This document shows positions 7,571-15,458 of a stretch of DNA of 64,000 nt, piece after piece. The notes beneath the pieces were generated by a model, which was not told the origin of the DNA, made no database searches, and worked only from the letters and a program-made list of their open reading frames with translations. The DNA lies in the NCBI GenBank assembly GCA_026392465.1, contig JAPLCA010000036.1:1-64000 (forward strand), read 5' to 3'. The translations under genes and the position numbers were made by a program. The DNA comes from Propionibacteriales bacterium (lineage in GTDB: Bacteria > Actinomycetota > Actinomycetes > Propionibacteriales > Nocardioidaceae). Each line of letters opens with the position of its first letter. Position 1 is the first letter of the stretch.

Positions 7571-8614
7571 TCAGGCGACGATGCGGGTGACGGGCAGGCT
7601 GGAGTCGACGGGCAGGTCGAGCGACGACGGGGCCACGCCGCGGGCGACGACCTCCGCGCCCAGCGCCGCGACCATGGCGCCGTTGTCGGTGCACAGGCCC
7701 GGCCGGGGGATGCGGACCTCGATGCCGGCCGCCTCCGCGCGTGAGAGCACCATCTCGCGCAGCCGCCCGTTGGCGGCCACGCCACCGCCCACGACGAGCG
7801 TGTCGACGTCGTGGTCGCGGCACGCCTGGACGGTCTTGCGGGTCAGGACATCGACGACGGCGTCCTGGAAGGAGGCGGCGACGTCGGCGACGTCGATCTG
7901 GCGCCCCATGCGCTGCTCGTGCTGCACGTGCCGCGAGACCGCGCTCTTGAGCCCGGAGAAGGAGAAGTCGTAGCGGTAGCGCTCCGCGTCCTTGGCGGCG
8001 GTGAGACCACGCGGGAAGGCGATCGCGGTGCCGTCCCCCTCGCGCGCCACCCGGTCGACGTGCGGACCGCCCGGGTAGGGCAGGCCGAGCAGGCGGGCGA
8101 CCTTGTCGAACGCCTCACCGGCCGCGTCGTCGATGGTGGTGCCGAGCATCGTGATGTCGGAGGCGATGTCGTCGACGAGGAGGATCTCGGTGTGGCCGCC
8201 GCTGACCAGCAGGGCGGCGACGCGGCGGTCGAAGCGGCCGTGCTCGAGCTGGTCGACGGCCACGTGGGCGGCGAGGTGGTTGAGGCCGTAGAGGGGCTTG
8301 TCGTGCGCCACGGCGAGCGCCTTGGCCGCGGCGACGCCGACCAGGAGGGCACCGCTGAGGCCCGGTCCGCACGTGACCGCGATGGCGTCGACGTCGCGCA
8401 CGTCGAGACCCGCCTGCGCGTAGGCCTGCTCGAGCGTGGGCACCATCGCCTCGAGGTGCGCCCGGCTCGCGACCTCGGGCACGACGCCGCCGAAGCGCAC
8501 GTGCTCCTCGACGCTGGAGGCGACCGCGTGGGCGAGGAGCTCGGTGCCGCGGACGATGCCGACGCCGGTCTCGTCGCAGGACGACTCGATGCCGAGGACG
8601 AGGGGTTCGCTCAC
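7571..8614 (-). CDS. tsaD: tRNA t6A37 threonylcarbamoyltransferase TsaD
   Basis: A 347-residue catalytic subunit that transfers threonylcarbamoyl from threonylcarbamoyl-AMP to A37 of ANN-decoding tRNAs. Family landmarks: [14 protein letters not shown] at the N-terminus, the metal-binding NHLAAHVAV (HxxxH), [31 protein letters not shown] and [13 protein letters not shown], with Asp in CTDNGAM. The start is GTG. TsaB and TsaE, its partners, lie 2.3 and 3.7 kb upstream on the same strand, separated by other genes and by a large repeat, so the usual tsaE-tsaB-rimI-tsaD run is interrupted here. Confidence 0.97.
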   Translation of the reverse strand: MSEPLVLGIESSCDETGVGIVRGTELLAHAVASSVEEHVRFGGVVPEVASRAHLEAMVPTLEQAYAQAGLDVRDVDAIAVTCGPGLSGALLVGVAAAKALAVAHDKPLYGLNHLAAHVAVDQLEHGRFDRRVAALLVSGGHTEILLVDDIASDITMLGTTIDDAAGEAFDKVARLLGLPYPGGPHVDRVAREGDGTAIAFPRGLTAAKDAERYRYDFSFSGLKSAVSRHVQHEQRMGRQIDVADVAASFQDAVVDVLTRKTVQACRDHDVDTLVVGGGVAANGRLREMVLSRAEAAGIEVRIPRPGLCTDNGAMVAALGAEVVARGVAPSSLDLPVDSSLPVTRIVA

Positions 8615-8656
8615 CGGCCCAGTGTCCCAGACCGGCCGCCGACGACGGCCCGCGGC

Positions 8657-9439
8657 TCAGCCCTGCGGATCGGTCCCACGCTCGGCGGCACGGGCCGCGC
8701 GGCGGGCGGCCTTGGCGGCCTTCTCCTCGGCGTCGAGGCGTGCGGCCTCCTCAGGGGTGGGCGCGAGTCCGCCGTACCGGGCGGGAGCCCACCACTGGCC
8801 CTCGGGCGGGATCGGGTACTCGCGGATCGCCTTGTCGAGGAGGGCGGCCATGGCCTCGCGCAGCTGCTGGGTCTCCGCGACGGGGTCCTCGCCGGTCACC
8901 GGGATCGGCTCGCCCACGTGCAGCGCGATCGTCTTGCCCCGGCCCCAGATGTCGGACTCGTGGTCCTTCGTCTTCAGCAGCTGGGTGCCCCACGTGACCA
9001 TGGGGATCAGCGGCACGCCGGCCTCGGCGGCCATGCGGACGGCGCCGGTCTTGAGCTCCTTGATCTCCATGGAGCGGCTGATCGTGGCCTCGGGGAAGAT
9101 GCCGACGATCTCCCCGGAACGGGCGTACTCGACGGCCTTGTCGTAGGACGCCTGTCCGGCGTCGCGGTCGACCTCGATGTGGTGGAACGAGCGCATGAGC
9201 GGCCCGCTGATCGCGTGGTCGAAGGCCTCCTTCTTCGCCATGAAGCGGACGAGCCGGCCCGACGGCTGCGCGGCGAGCCCGTCGAAGACGAAGTCGACGT
9301 AGCCGATGTGGTTGGCGGCCAGGATGGCGCCGCCCTCCCGCGGGACGTGCTCCGTCCCCGACGTCTGGAACTTCATGCCGAGGACCTTGAAGAGGGTCTT
9401 GGCGGTGACGATCACCGTCGGGTACGTGTAGTCGCGCAT
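8657..9439 (-). CDS. 1-acyl-sn-glycerol-3-phosphate acyltransferase (PlsC family)
   Basis: About 260 residues; a membrane-associated lysophosphatidate acyltransferase acting in phospholipid synthesis. The catalytic NHIGYVDFVF (NHx4D, about 52-61) is followed by the glycerol-phosphate-binding block (GIFPEATISRS), whose Glu-Ala replaces the usual Glu-Gly-Thr-Arg, and by VPLIPMVTWGTQLL. A GTG at 9457 would add six residues; I prefer ATG 9439 (MRDYTYP), the usual family beginning. The last 60 residues are an Ala/Arg-rich basic tail. Neither neighbour explains its exact role; related copies in actinomycetes acylate lipids or mannosides. Confidence 0.85.
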   Translation of the reverse strand: MRDYTYPTVIVTAKTLFKVLGMKFQTSGTEHVPREGGAILAANHIGYVDFVFDGLAAQPSGRLVRFMAKKEAFDHAISGPLMRSFHHIEVDRDAGQASYDKAVEYARSGEIVGIFPEATISRSMEIKELKTGAVRMAAEAGVPLIPMVTWGTQLLKTKDHESDIWGRGKTIALHVGEPIPVTGEDPVAETQQLREAMAALLDKAIREYPIPPEGQWWAPARYGGLAPTPEEAARLDAEEKAAKAARRAARAAERGTDPQG

Positions 9440-9493
9440 CGGCTCAGGATAGTGCACAGATGTGCACCCAGGGGTACGAGCGCGGGACCGTGG

Positions 9494-9970
9494 TCAGACG
9501 TCGGGCGTGCCGGCGCTGATGTCGTCGGGGGCGTCCTCGACGACGTGCACGGCGGCCTCCTCGGCGCTCGCGGCTGCGCCGTCGATGCCCACCTCGTCGC
9601 CGACGAGAGCCTTCTCGGTGTCCTCGCCGAGACCCTCGTCGGGCGCGACGAGGCGGCCGGAGCGGTCGTCGCCGATCTCGGGGTCGCCCAGCTCGTTGGC
9701 GTTGCCCTCGGGGTCGACGTCGGCGTAGGGGTCGACGTCGGGCTCCTCCTGGGCGATGCGCTGGTCGAGCGTCTCCCCCTCGAGGGCCTCGTCCGCGGTG
9801 GTGCCGAAGCCCTCGCCCGGGCCCCACTTCTCGGCCGGCGAGTAGCCCTCGTCGAGGACGTCGTCGACACCGCGGTCGACGAGCGTGTCGTCGGGCTGGA
9901 GCTGGTCGAGCACCTCCGAGTCGTCGCGGTTCTCCTGGGTGTCGTCAAACTCGAGGGGTCCGTCAGTCAT
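9494..9970 (-). CDS. DUF5709 family acidic protein
   Basis: 158 residues, very acidic and without hydrophobic segments or Cys. It carries the DUF5709 signature (DxLQPxDTLVDRGVDDVLDEGYSPAEKW ... ETLDQRIAQEEPD), a family found almost only in actinobacteria and of unknown function. Many Asp/Glu residues and little predicted globular sequence suggest a disordered, partner-binding or ion-binding protein. Its ATG overlaps the stop of the upstream membrane-protein gene by 4 nt, so the two are co-translated. Confidence 0.85.
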   Translation of the reverse strand: MTDGPLEFDDTQENRDDSEVLDQLQPDDTLVDRGVDDVLDEGYSPAEKWGPGEGFGTTADEALEGETLDQRIAQEEPDVDPYADVDPEGNANELGDPEIGDDRSGRLVAPDEGLGEDTEKALVGDEVGIDGAAASAEEAAVHVVEDAPDDISAGTPDV

Positions 9971-10434
9971 GCGTCCAGCCTTCCACGGCGCCGACGCGAC
10001 GCAACCGCTGCGACGACCGCGACGAGCACGATCGCCGCGACCGCGACGGCGACCGCCTGGCCCCGGTCCGTGCCGCTGCGCAGCGCCGCGAGGAAGACGC
10101 CCGCCCCGACGGTGCTCCAGACGGTGGCCCAGAGCGCCGCGCCGGGCACGAGCCCGACGAGGTAGCGGGGCACGGACATGCGTGCCAGGCCGGCGCCGGC
10201 GTTGACGACCGTCTGCGCCCCGACGGTGAGGAAGCTCGCGGTGACGACCGGCGGTCCCCATCGCTCGACGCGGTCGACGGCGGCCTGGAGGCGCGGGCCG
10301 GGCGCTCGGCGACGCAGCACGCCGGCGGCCACGAGTCGACCGATGCCGTAGGTGGCGCCTGCACGCAGCAGCACGATCGCGAAGAGCGTGAGCCAGGCCC
10401 ACGCCCACGGCCAGGAGCGGATCTGCTCGGTCAC
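9967..10434 (-). CDS. VTT/DedA-like small membrane protein
   Basis: 155 residues with about four hydrophobic segments. The middle part (VERWGPPVVTASFLTVGAQTV, then MSVPRYLVGLVPGAALWATVW) resembles the VTT (SNARE-associated/DedA) core with its re-entrant Pro/Gly-containing loops, but the protein is shorter than a full DedA. It may be a flippase-like or homeostasis protein; the specific role is unknown. It overlaps rimI upstream and the DUF5709 gene downstream by 4 nt each, so all three are likely one transcript. Confidence 0.7.
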   Translation of the reverse strand: MTEQIRSWPWAWAWLTLFAIVLLRAGATYGIGRLVAAGVLRRRAPGPRLQAAVDRVERWGPPVVTASFLTVGAQTVVNAGAGLARMSVPRYLVGLVPGAALWATVWSTVGAGVFLAALRSGTDRGQAVAVAVAAIVLVAVVAAVASRRRRGRLDA

Positions 10435-10877
10435 GGCCGCTCCCCCGTCAGCCCGACCTGCAGCACGAGGGCGTCACGGCCGCCGGCGTAGTAGCCGCGT
10501 CGCCGGGAGAGGTGCTCGAACCCGTGCGCGGCGTAGAGCGCGAGGGCGGCCTCGTTGTCGGCGGCCACCTCGAGCAGCATGCGGTCCGCGCCACGGTCGC
10601 GCGCGGCGGCCCGGCCGGCCTCGACCAGCTGCGAGGCCAGGCCACGCCGGCGGTGCGTCGACGCGACGGCCACGCGGTGCAGGTCGGCGACGTCGGCCAC
10701 CACGCCGACGTCGACGTACCCGACCACGGTGGCGTCGGTCTCGGCGACGAGCACCGCCCGGTCGGGGTGCGCGATCTCCGCACGCAACGTCGGCTCGGAC
10801 CACGCGTCGGCCGCGAAGGCCTGCCCCTCCAGCGCGAGCAGGACGGGCAGGTCGGTCTCGAGCGCCGGCCGGATCAC
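10431..10877 (-). CDS. rimI: Ribosomal-protein-alanine N-acetyltransferase RimI
   Basis: 148-residue GNAT acetyltransferase. The acetyl-CoA-binding motif A is VAVASTHRRRGLASQLVEAG (about 69-88), followed by LEVAADNEAALALYAAHGFE and the RRGYY motif typical of RimI. In E. coli RimI acetylates the N-terminus of bS18; in actinobacteria it has broader protein targets. The GTG start overlaps the tsaB stop by 4 nt (GTGA), the usual tsaB-rimI arrangement. Confidence 0.92.
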   Translation of the reverse strand: MIRPALETDLPVLLALEGQAFAADAWSEPTLRAEIAHPDRAVLVAETDATVVGYVDVGVVADVADLHRVAVASTHRRRGLASQLVEAGRAAARDRGADRMLLEVAADNEAALALYAAHGFEHLSRRRGYYAGGRDALVLQVGLTGERP

Positions 10878-11515
10878 CGCACCGGTGCCGCTGGCTGCGC
10901 GTCGGGGCGGCGCAGGTAGAGCGGCTCGAGCCCGAGCACCTCGACGTGCCCCCGTACGACGCCCTCGGCGAGCGCGGCGGCGGACGGGTCGAGCGGACCG
11001 TCGGCGGCGTCGAGCAGGTCGGCGTAGAGCGTGGCGCCGCGTCCGACGACGGGCAGGCCGGGGTGGAGCCTCGCGAGCTCGGCGGGCTTGTCGACGTGGG
11101 GACCGTCGACCCGGCGCGGGACGCCGTCGGCGTCGGGCACGTACCGCGCCCAGTAGACCTCCTTGCGCCGCGCGTCGATGGCGACGAGGTGCTCGCTCCC
11201 GAGGCCGGCGTCGAGGGCGAGGGCGTCGAGCGAGCAGACGCCGTGGCTCGTGAGGCCCAGGGTCGCGGCGAGCGTGCGAGCGGTCACGATGCCGACGCGC
11301 AGCCCGGTGAACGGTCCCGGACCCACCCCGACGGCGACGTCGGTGAGGTCCGCGGTGCCGCGCCCGGCGTCGGCGAGGGCGTCGCGCACCGCCGGCGCGA
11401 GCAGCTCCCCGTGCGCCATCGTCCCCTCGCCCCGCGCCGACCCGACGACCCGGTCACCGTCGTGCACGGCGACGCTCACCGCAGGTCCGGACGTGTCGAT
11501 CGCGAGCAGCAGCAC
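10874..11515 (-). CDS. tsaB: t6A synthesis protein TsaB
   Basis: 213 residues, the dimerisation/scaffold partner of TsaD in tRNA t6A synthesis. The N-terminus LLLAIDTSGPAVSVAVHDGD and the segment VGVGPGPFTGLRVGIVTARTLA are TsaB hallmarks. It has the ASKHA fold without a full active site. The GTG start follows the 0.8-kb multi-hairpin repeat, which separates it from tsaE; it therefore probably needs its own promoter, or transcription must pass through that repeat. Confidence 0.95.
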   Translation of the reverse strand: MLLLAIDTSGPAVSVAVHDGDRVVGSARGEGTMAHGELLAPAVRDALADAGRGTADLTDVAVGVGPGPFTGLRVGIVTARTLAATLGLTSHGVCSLDALALDAGLGSEHLVAIDARRKEVYWARYVPDADGVPRRVDGPHVDKPAELARLHPGLPVVGRGATLYADLLDAADGPLDPSAAALAEGVVRGHVEVLGLEPLYLRRPDAQPAAPVR

Positions 11516-11599
11516 ACGGGTGAGCCTACCCTCACCTCCCGCCCCGTCCCGTCGGGCCGGAGCTGGAGGTCGGGCCGGCTCGACGTCGTCCTGCGGGTG

Positions 11600-12290
11600 C
11601 GTGGGCGCGGGTCGGCGTCGTGCTGCGGCTGCGTGGGCGCGGCTTCTCGGTCGGGTGGGGCTGCGCTGGCGCGGCTCACTGCTCGCGTAGGGCTGCGCTG
11701 GCGCGGCTTGTCCTCGTCCTGCGCTCCGAAAGGGCCTCGACCGGGCGGCTGGGCGGGGGCCGGTTTCGGGTCTCGGGCTGTGGCCCGCGTGGAACGCAAG
11801 AATCTGCGTTCGTGCGCTAGGACTCCAAGGATGCTGCGTTTGCTACGGGATCCCGTAGCAAACGCAGAAGCGTTCGACCTGGTTCGCGCGAAGGCAGAAT
11901 CTTGGGTGCCCTTTGGGGTGGGGAGACGAACGATTCTCCCTTCTCGTGGACCGTTCCACGAGAAGGAAGAATCCTTCACCCGCCTCGCCCGCTCAGCGGT
12001 GGATCTGCCACCTGAACAGCGCTCAGAAGGTGGCAGATCCACCGCCGGCACGCACGAACGCAGAATCTTGCGTCCCTCGCGAGCCACAGCCCGAGAACCC
12101 AGCCCAGCGCGCCCGCCAGCCGCCCGGTCGAGGCCCTTTCGGAGACCAGACACAGCGAAAGCCGAGGCAGCGCACCAGCAAGGTCGAACCCCCTGCGGCG
12201 ACGCACCAGCAACCCCAGACCCCCTGCGGCGACGCACCAGCAAGGCCAGACGCCCTGCGGTGACGCACCAGCATGGTCACGACCCCGCCA
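11600..12290. repeat. Large multi-hairpin intergenic repeat, copy A
   Basis: Fills the 801-bp gap between tsaB and tsaE. A perfect 29-bp inverted repeat (11724-11752 against 12116-12144) brackets a core of about 390 bp. Nested inside are a 22-of-23-bp arm pair (11794-11816 / 12051-12073, containing CGCAGAATCTTGCGT on the right), a 34-bp perfect palindrome (11834-11867), an 11-bp stem with a CCGT loop (11940-11950 / 11955-11965) and an 18-bp stem (11996-12013 / 12028-12045) with a 14-nt loop. Outside the arms are short GC-rich direct repeats. The same architecture recurs at 20.1-20.8 kb. Open frames cross it but have no recognisable protein and differ between copies. Function unknown. Confidence 0.85.
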
Positions 12291-12294
12291 GGTG
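12171..12294. repeat. 31-bp tandem repeat, four units, in copy A
   Basis: CGCACCAGCA recurs at 12171, 12202, 12233 and 12264, an exact 31-bp period; the rest of each unit (CCCTGCGGCGA and a variable middle) is also similar. It forms the right flank of repeat copy A. There are no unique spacers, so it is not a CRISPR array. Confidence 0.85.
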
Positions 12295-12316
12295 GCGCGA
12301 CAAGAAGACCAGGACG

Positions 12317-13285
12317 TCAGCCGAGGAGGGTGGAGCGGAGCGGCACGTCGACCCAGCGGGGCCCGTTCGGCTTGATGGTGACGACGCGCGGCTCGGCCTC
12401 GTCGGGGTGGTCGCCGTCGTGCTCGGTGCCCAGGGGGTCGATGGGGCGGGCGCCGCGGACCTCGATGCTCACCGACAGCCAGCTGTCGTTCAGCTGCTCG
12501 GCCATCCCCTCGCCCCACTCGACGACGGTGACGGCGTCGTCGGAGGCGGTGTCGAGGTCGAGGTCGTCGACCTCGGCGGCGCTGCCGAGGCGGTAGGCGT
12601 CGACGTGGACGAGGGCGGGGCCGTCGACGAGCGACGGGTGGGTGCGGGCGAGCACGAAGGTGGGCGACGTGACCGGTCCGCGGACGTGCAGCGCGTCGCC
12701 GAGCCCCTGCGTGAACGTCGTCTTCCCCGCGCCGAGGTCGCCCGAGAGCACCAGGAGGTCGCCGGGGCGGACCAGCTCGGCCACCCGCCCGGCGAGGTGG
12801 TGCATCGCGTCGGGGGTCGGCACCTCGCGGGCCAGCCACAGCGTCTTGCCGAGCACCAGCAGCGGACCCTCCTGGCCCACCGGGTGGTACTTGCGGCGGG
12901 TCCAGAACCGGACCGTGTCGGGTAGCTCCTCGCGCACGTGCAGCCAGATGCCGTCCTTGCCGCGCTCCTCGGCCGTGTCCTCCGCGACGCCGACCATGGC
13001 CGACGCGACACCGCGCGCTTGGATCTCCGGGTCGACCGACACGCGACGCAGGCCGAGCTTGCCGGGCCGGGACTCGTCGAACAGCAGCGCCCCCATCGGC
13101 ACGCCGCGACGTTCCACGAGCAGCCCGCCGGCGGTCGCGAGGACCTCGGAGACCGACTCGACGGTCTCCTCAAGGGCCGTCGACGGCGGGTCGAGGTCGG
13201 GCCGGACGCTGAACGAGCGGTGGATGATGTCGACGATCGCCTCGGCGTGCTCGGGTCCGGCGTCGAGGACGTCGAGCGCCCGCAT
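12317..13285 (-). CDS. tsaE: GNAT acetyltransferase fused to TsaE (t6A ATPase)
   Basis: One 322-residue frame with two domains. Residues about 1-160 are a GNAT acetyltransferase (VERRGVPMGALLFDES; LRRVSVDPEIQARGVASAMV as the acetyl-CoA loop). Residues about 168-322 are TsaE, the ATPase that drives the TsaB-TsaD cycle: Walker A LSGDLGAGKTTFTQGLG, SPTFVLARTH, HVDAYRL and VVEWGEGMAE. The ATG at 13285 overlaps the upstream hydrolase stop by one base, and no stop or good ribosome site separates the domains, so a fusion is likely; an internal start at MHHLAGRV (about 12803) could also make free TsaE. The acetyl acceptor is unknown. Confidence 0.9.
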   Translation of the reverse strand: MRALDVLDAGPEHAEAIVDIIHRSFSVRPDLDPPSTALEETVESVSEVLATAGGLLVERRGVPMGALLFDESRPGKLGLRRVSVDPEIQARGVASAMVGVAEDTAEERGKDGIWLHVREELPDTVRFWTRRKYHPVGQEGPLLVLGKTLWLAREVPTPDAMHHLAGRVAELVRPGDLLVLSGDLGAGKTTFTQGLGDALHVRGPVTSPTFVLARTHPSLVDGPALVHVDAYRLGSAAEVDDLDLDTASDDAVTVVEWGEGMAEQLNDSWLSVSIEVRGARPIDPLGTEHDGDHPDEAEPRVVTIKPNGPRWVDVPLRSTLLG

Positions 13286-14313
13286 CACCGGTCGCCCTCG
13301 CGGACGGGGTGCCCCACCTCGTCGAGCAGGTCCTCGATGATCCGGGTGACGGCCACGTTCTCCTCGAAGGGCACCATGTGCCCGGCCCCCTCGAACGTCA
13401 CGAGACGGGCGTCGTCGATGGTGCGCGCGAGACGTCGGGCGTGCTTGAGGGGCGTGAGCAGGTCGTGGTCGCCGCAGGCGACGACCACCGGGACCCGGCC
13501 GAGCCCCTCGGCGCCGCTGCGGACGTCGAGGTCCACGAACGCCGGGTAGAAGTCGAGCAGCACGTGGGTCTGGGCGCGCAGGATCATCTCGTCGGACATG
13601 TCGGCGTACTTGCGGGGCGCGTCGGGCCCGACCGCCCAGCGCCGGATCACGCTGTAGCTGTTGAAGGTCCGGCCCCAGTCGAGCAGCGGCGCACCGGCGC
13701 GCAGGAACGGCAGGATGCGACGCAGCGCCGGGCTCTGCCGCACGAGCCGTCCGTCGCTGGTCGACAGGAGCACCGCGCCCACCACGCGCTCGCCGAACAG
13801 CTCGGGCGACTCCGCCGCGAGCTGCTGCACGGTGATGCCCCCCATCGAGTGCCCGACGAGCACGACGGGACCCTCGGGCACGACCTCGTCGAGCACGGTG
13901 CGCAGGTCGTCGGCGAGCTGCGAGAAGCTCGACCCCCGGCGCGTGGAGCGGCCGGAGCCGCCGTGCGAGCGCTGGTCGTAGAACACCATCCGCACGAGAC
14001 CGCGCAGCGCGAGCCGCTGGTAGTGCCAGGTGTCGAGCGTGCACACCCAGCCGTGCACGAACACGACGGTGGGTGCGGTGCCGCCACCGTCGGCCTCGTC
14101 GGCCTCGTCGACCTCGACGTTGAGCGGGACGCCGTCGGACGCGACGACGGTGCGGACGGGGCTGTGCACGCTGCCGAACGGGACCTCCTCGCCGCGCTGC
14201 TCGCGGCGGTGCTCGCGACGCCGGGTGTCGACGACCTTGGCGGTCACGCCGGCAGCCACGAAGGCTCCGGCGGTCGCGGCGAGTGCTGCCAGGCGGGAGG
14301 GGGCGGGGCTCAT
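13285..14313 (-). CDS. Alpha/beta hydrolase, membrane-anchored or exported
   Basis: 342 residues. An N-terminal hydrophobic segment (about 8-24) precedes a basic stretch and then an alpha/beta hydrolase fold: HGWVCTLDTWHYQ near the oxyanion hole, nucleophile Ser in GHSMGG, acid in CGDHDLLTP, and His in GAGHMVPFEE. The substrate is not evident; related proteins are esterases or lipases. It lies between alr and tsaE, a position this hydrolase often holds in actinobacteria, and overlaps the GNAT-TsaE start by 1 nt. A GTG one codon upstream is an equally possible start. Confidence 0.87.
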   Translation of the reverse strand: MSPAPSRLAALAATAGAFVAAGVTAKVVDTRRREHRREQRGEEVPFGSVHSPVRTVVASDGVPLNVEVDEADEADGGGTAPTVVFVHGWVCTLDTWHYQRLALRGLVRMVFYDQRSHGGSGRSTRRGSSFSQLADDLRTVLDEVVPEGPVVLVGHSMGGITVQQLAAESPELFGERVVGAVLLSTSDGRLVRQSPALRRILPFLRAGAPLLDWGRTFNSYSVIRRWAVGPDAPRKYADMSDEMILRAQTHVLLDFYPAFVDLDVRSGAEGLGRVPVVVACGDHDLLTPLKHARRLARTIDDARLVTFEGAGHMVPFEENVAVTRIIEDLLDEVGHPVREGDR

Positions 14314-14345
14314 CACTGTCCTCGGTGGCGGGGCTCGGACGGCCC

Positions 14346-15458
14346 TCAGCCTCGGTGGGTACGCACGACACGGTCGCCGAGTCGGGTGACGACCTCGTAG
14401 GCGATCGTACCGGCGGCGATCGCCCAGTCCTGGGCGGTGGGGGCACCGGGGTCGGCACCGAACAGCGTGACGACGTCGCCGCGACGCGCCGCGCGGTCCC
14501 CCAGGTCGACGACCAGCTGGTCCATGCAGATGCGGCCGACGACCGGCACCCGTTCGCCGTCGTGGGCGGCCTCGGCGCGACCGGACGCGGAGCGCAGGAC
14601 GCCGTCGCCGTACCCGAGGGGCACGAGGCCGAGGGTGGTCTCGCGGTCGGTGGTCCAGGTGTGCCCGTAGGAGACGGCGGTGCCGGCCGGCACCCGCTTG
14701 ACCTGCGCGAGCCGCCCGCGCAGCGTCATGACGGGACGCAGATCGACGATGCCCGCGACCGCGGGGTCAGGGGCGATGCCGTAGGTGGCGATGCCGGGAC
14801 GGACGAGGTCGAAGTGGGCGCTGGGCCGGGTCAGCAGCCCGGCGGAGTTGGCGAGGTGACGCCACTGCGGGTCGAGCCCGGCGTCGCTCGCGACGTCGAG
14901 CGCGGTCCGGAAGGCCGCCTCCTGCTCGTCGTTGGCCGGGTGGTCGGGCTCGTCGGCGCAGGCCAGGTGCGACCAGACGCCGGTGACCTCGACCCTCCCC
15001 GCGGCCTGCGCGCGCGAGGCTGCGGCGACGAGCGCGTCCCAGGCCGGACCGCGGGCACCGTTGCGCGAGAGCCCGGTGTCGACCTTGAGCTGCACGCGAG
15101 GTCGCCGGCCCGTCGGGGCGTCGTGCAGGATCTCGTCGAGCTGCTCGACCGACGACGCCGTCAGCTCGACGTCGTGCTCGACCGCGGCGCCGTAGGCGGC
15201 GCCGGGTGCCGCGAGCCAGCACAGGACGGGACCGGTGTCGCCCGCCTGGCGCAGCGCGAGGGCCTCCTCGACGGTGGCGACACCCAGCCACGACGCCCCC
15301 GCGTCGCGTGCGGCGCGCGCGACCGGGCGCAGCCCGTGGCCGTAGGCGTCGGCCTTGACGACGGACATCAGCGCGGCGCCGGGCGCGTGCGCGGCGAGGG
15401 TGGCCACGTTGTGGCGGTAGGCGTCGAGGTCGACGACGGCCTCGGCCTGGGGGCTCAC
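14346..15458 (-). CDS. alr: Alanine racemase
   Basis: 370 residues; a PLP enzyme converting L-Ala to D-Ala for peptidoglycan. Lys35 in VVKADAYGHG binds PLP; TGLSRNG and HLANSAG follow, and the second domain has VSYGHTWTT, PLGYGDGV and the dimer/active-site block GRICMDQLVVDL. The start is GTG with a GTGA overlap to the upstream nnr gene; a second GTG lies one codon earlier. Operon order acpS-nnr-alr is usual in actinobacteria. Confidence 0.96.
   Translation of the reverse strand: MSPQAEAVVDLDAYRHNVATLAAHAPGAALMSVVKADAYGHGLRPVARAARDAGASWLGVATVEEALALRQAGDTGPVLCWLAAPGAAYGAAVEHDVELTASSVEQLDEILHDAPTGRRPRVQLKVDTGLSRNGARGPAWDALVAAASRAQAAGRVEVTGVWSHLACADEPDHPANDEQEAAFRTALDVASDAGLDPQWRHLANSAGLLTRPSAHFDLVRPGIATYGIAPDPAVAGIVDLRPVMTLRGRLAQVKRVPAGTAVSYGHTWTTDRETTLGLVPLGYGDGVLRSASGRAEAAHDGERVPVVGRICMDQLVVDLGDRAARRGDVVTLFGADPGAPTAQDWAIAAGTIAYEVVTRLGDRVVRTHRG

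Noticed and set aside
11476..12243. A 255-residue minus-strand open frame across repeat A as a gene
   Set aside because: It starts inside inverted repeats, has low-complexity Arg/Ala composition, and has no counterpart frame in copy B; high GC makes long chance frames common.
12171..12294. Regular 31-bp direct repeats as a CRISPR array
   Set aside because: The whole unit repeats, with no unique spacers of constant length and no cas genes nearby; it is a tandem repeat within a hairpin element.
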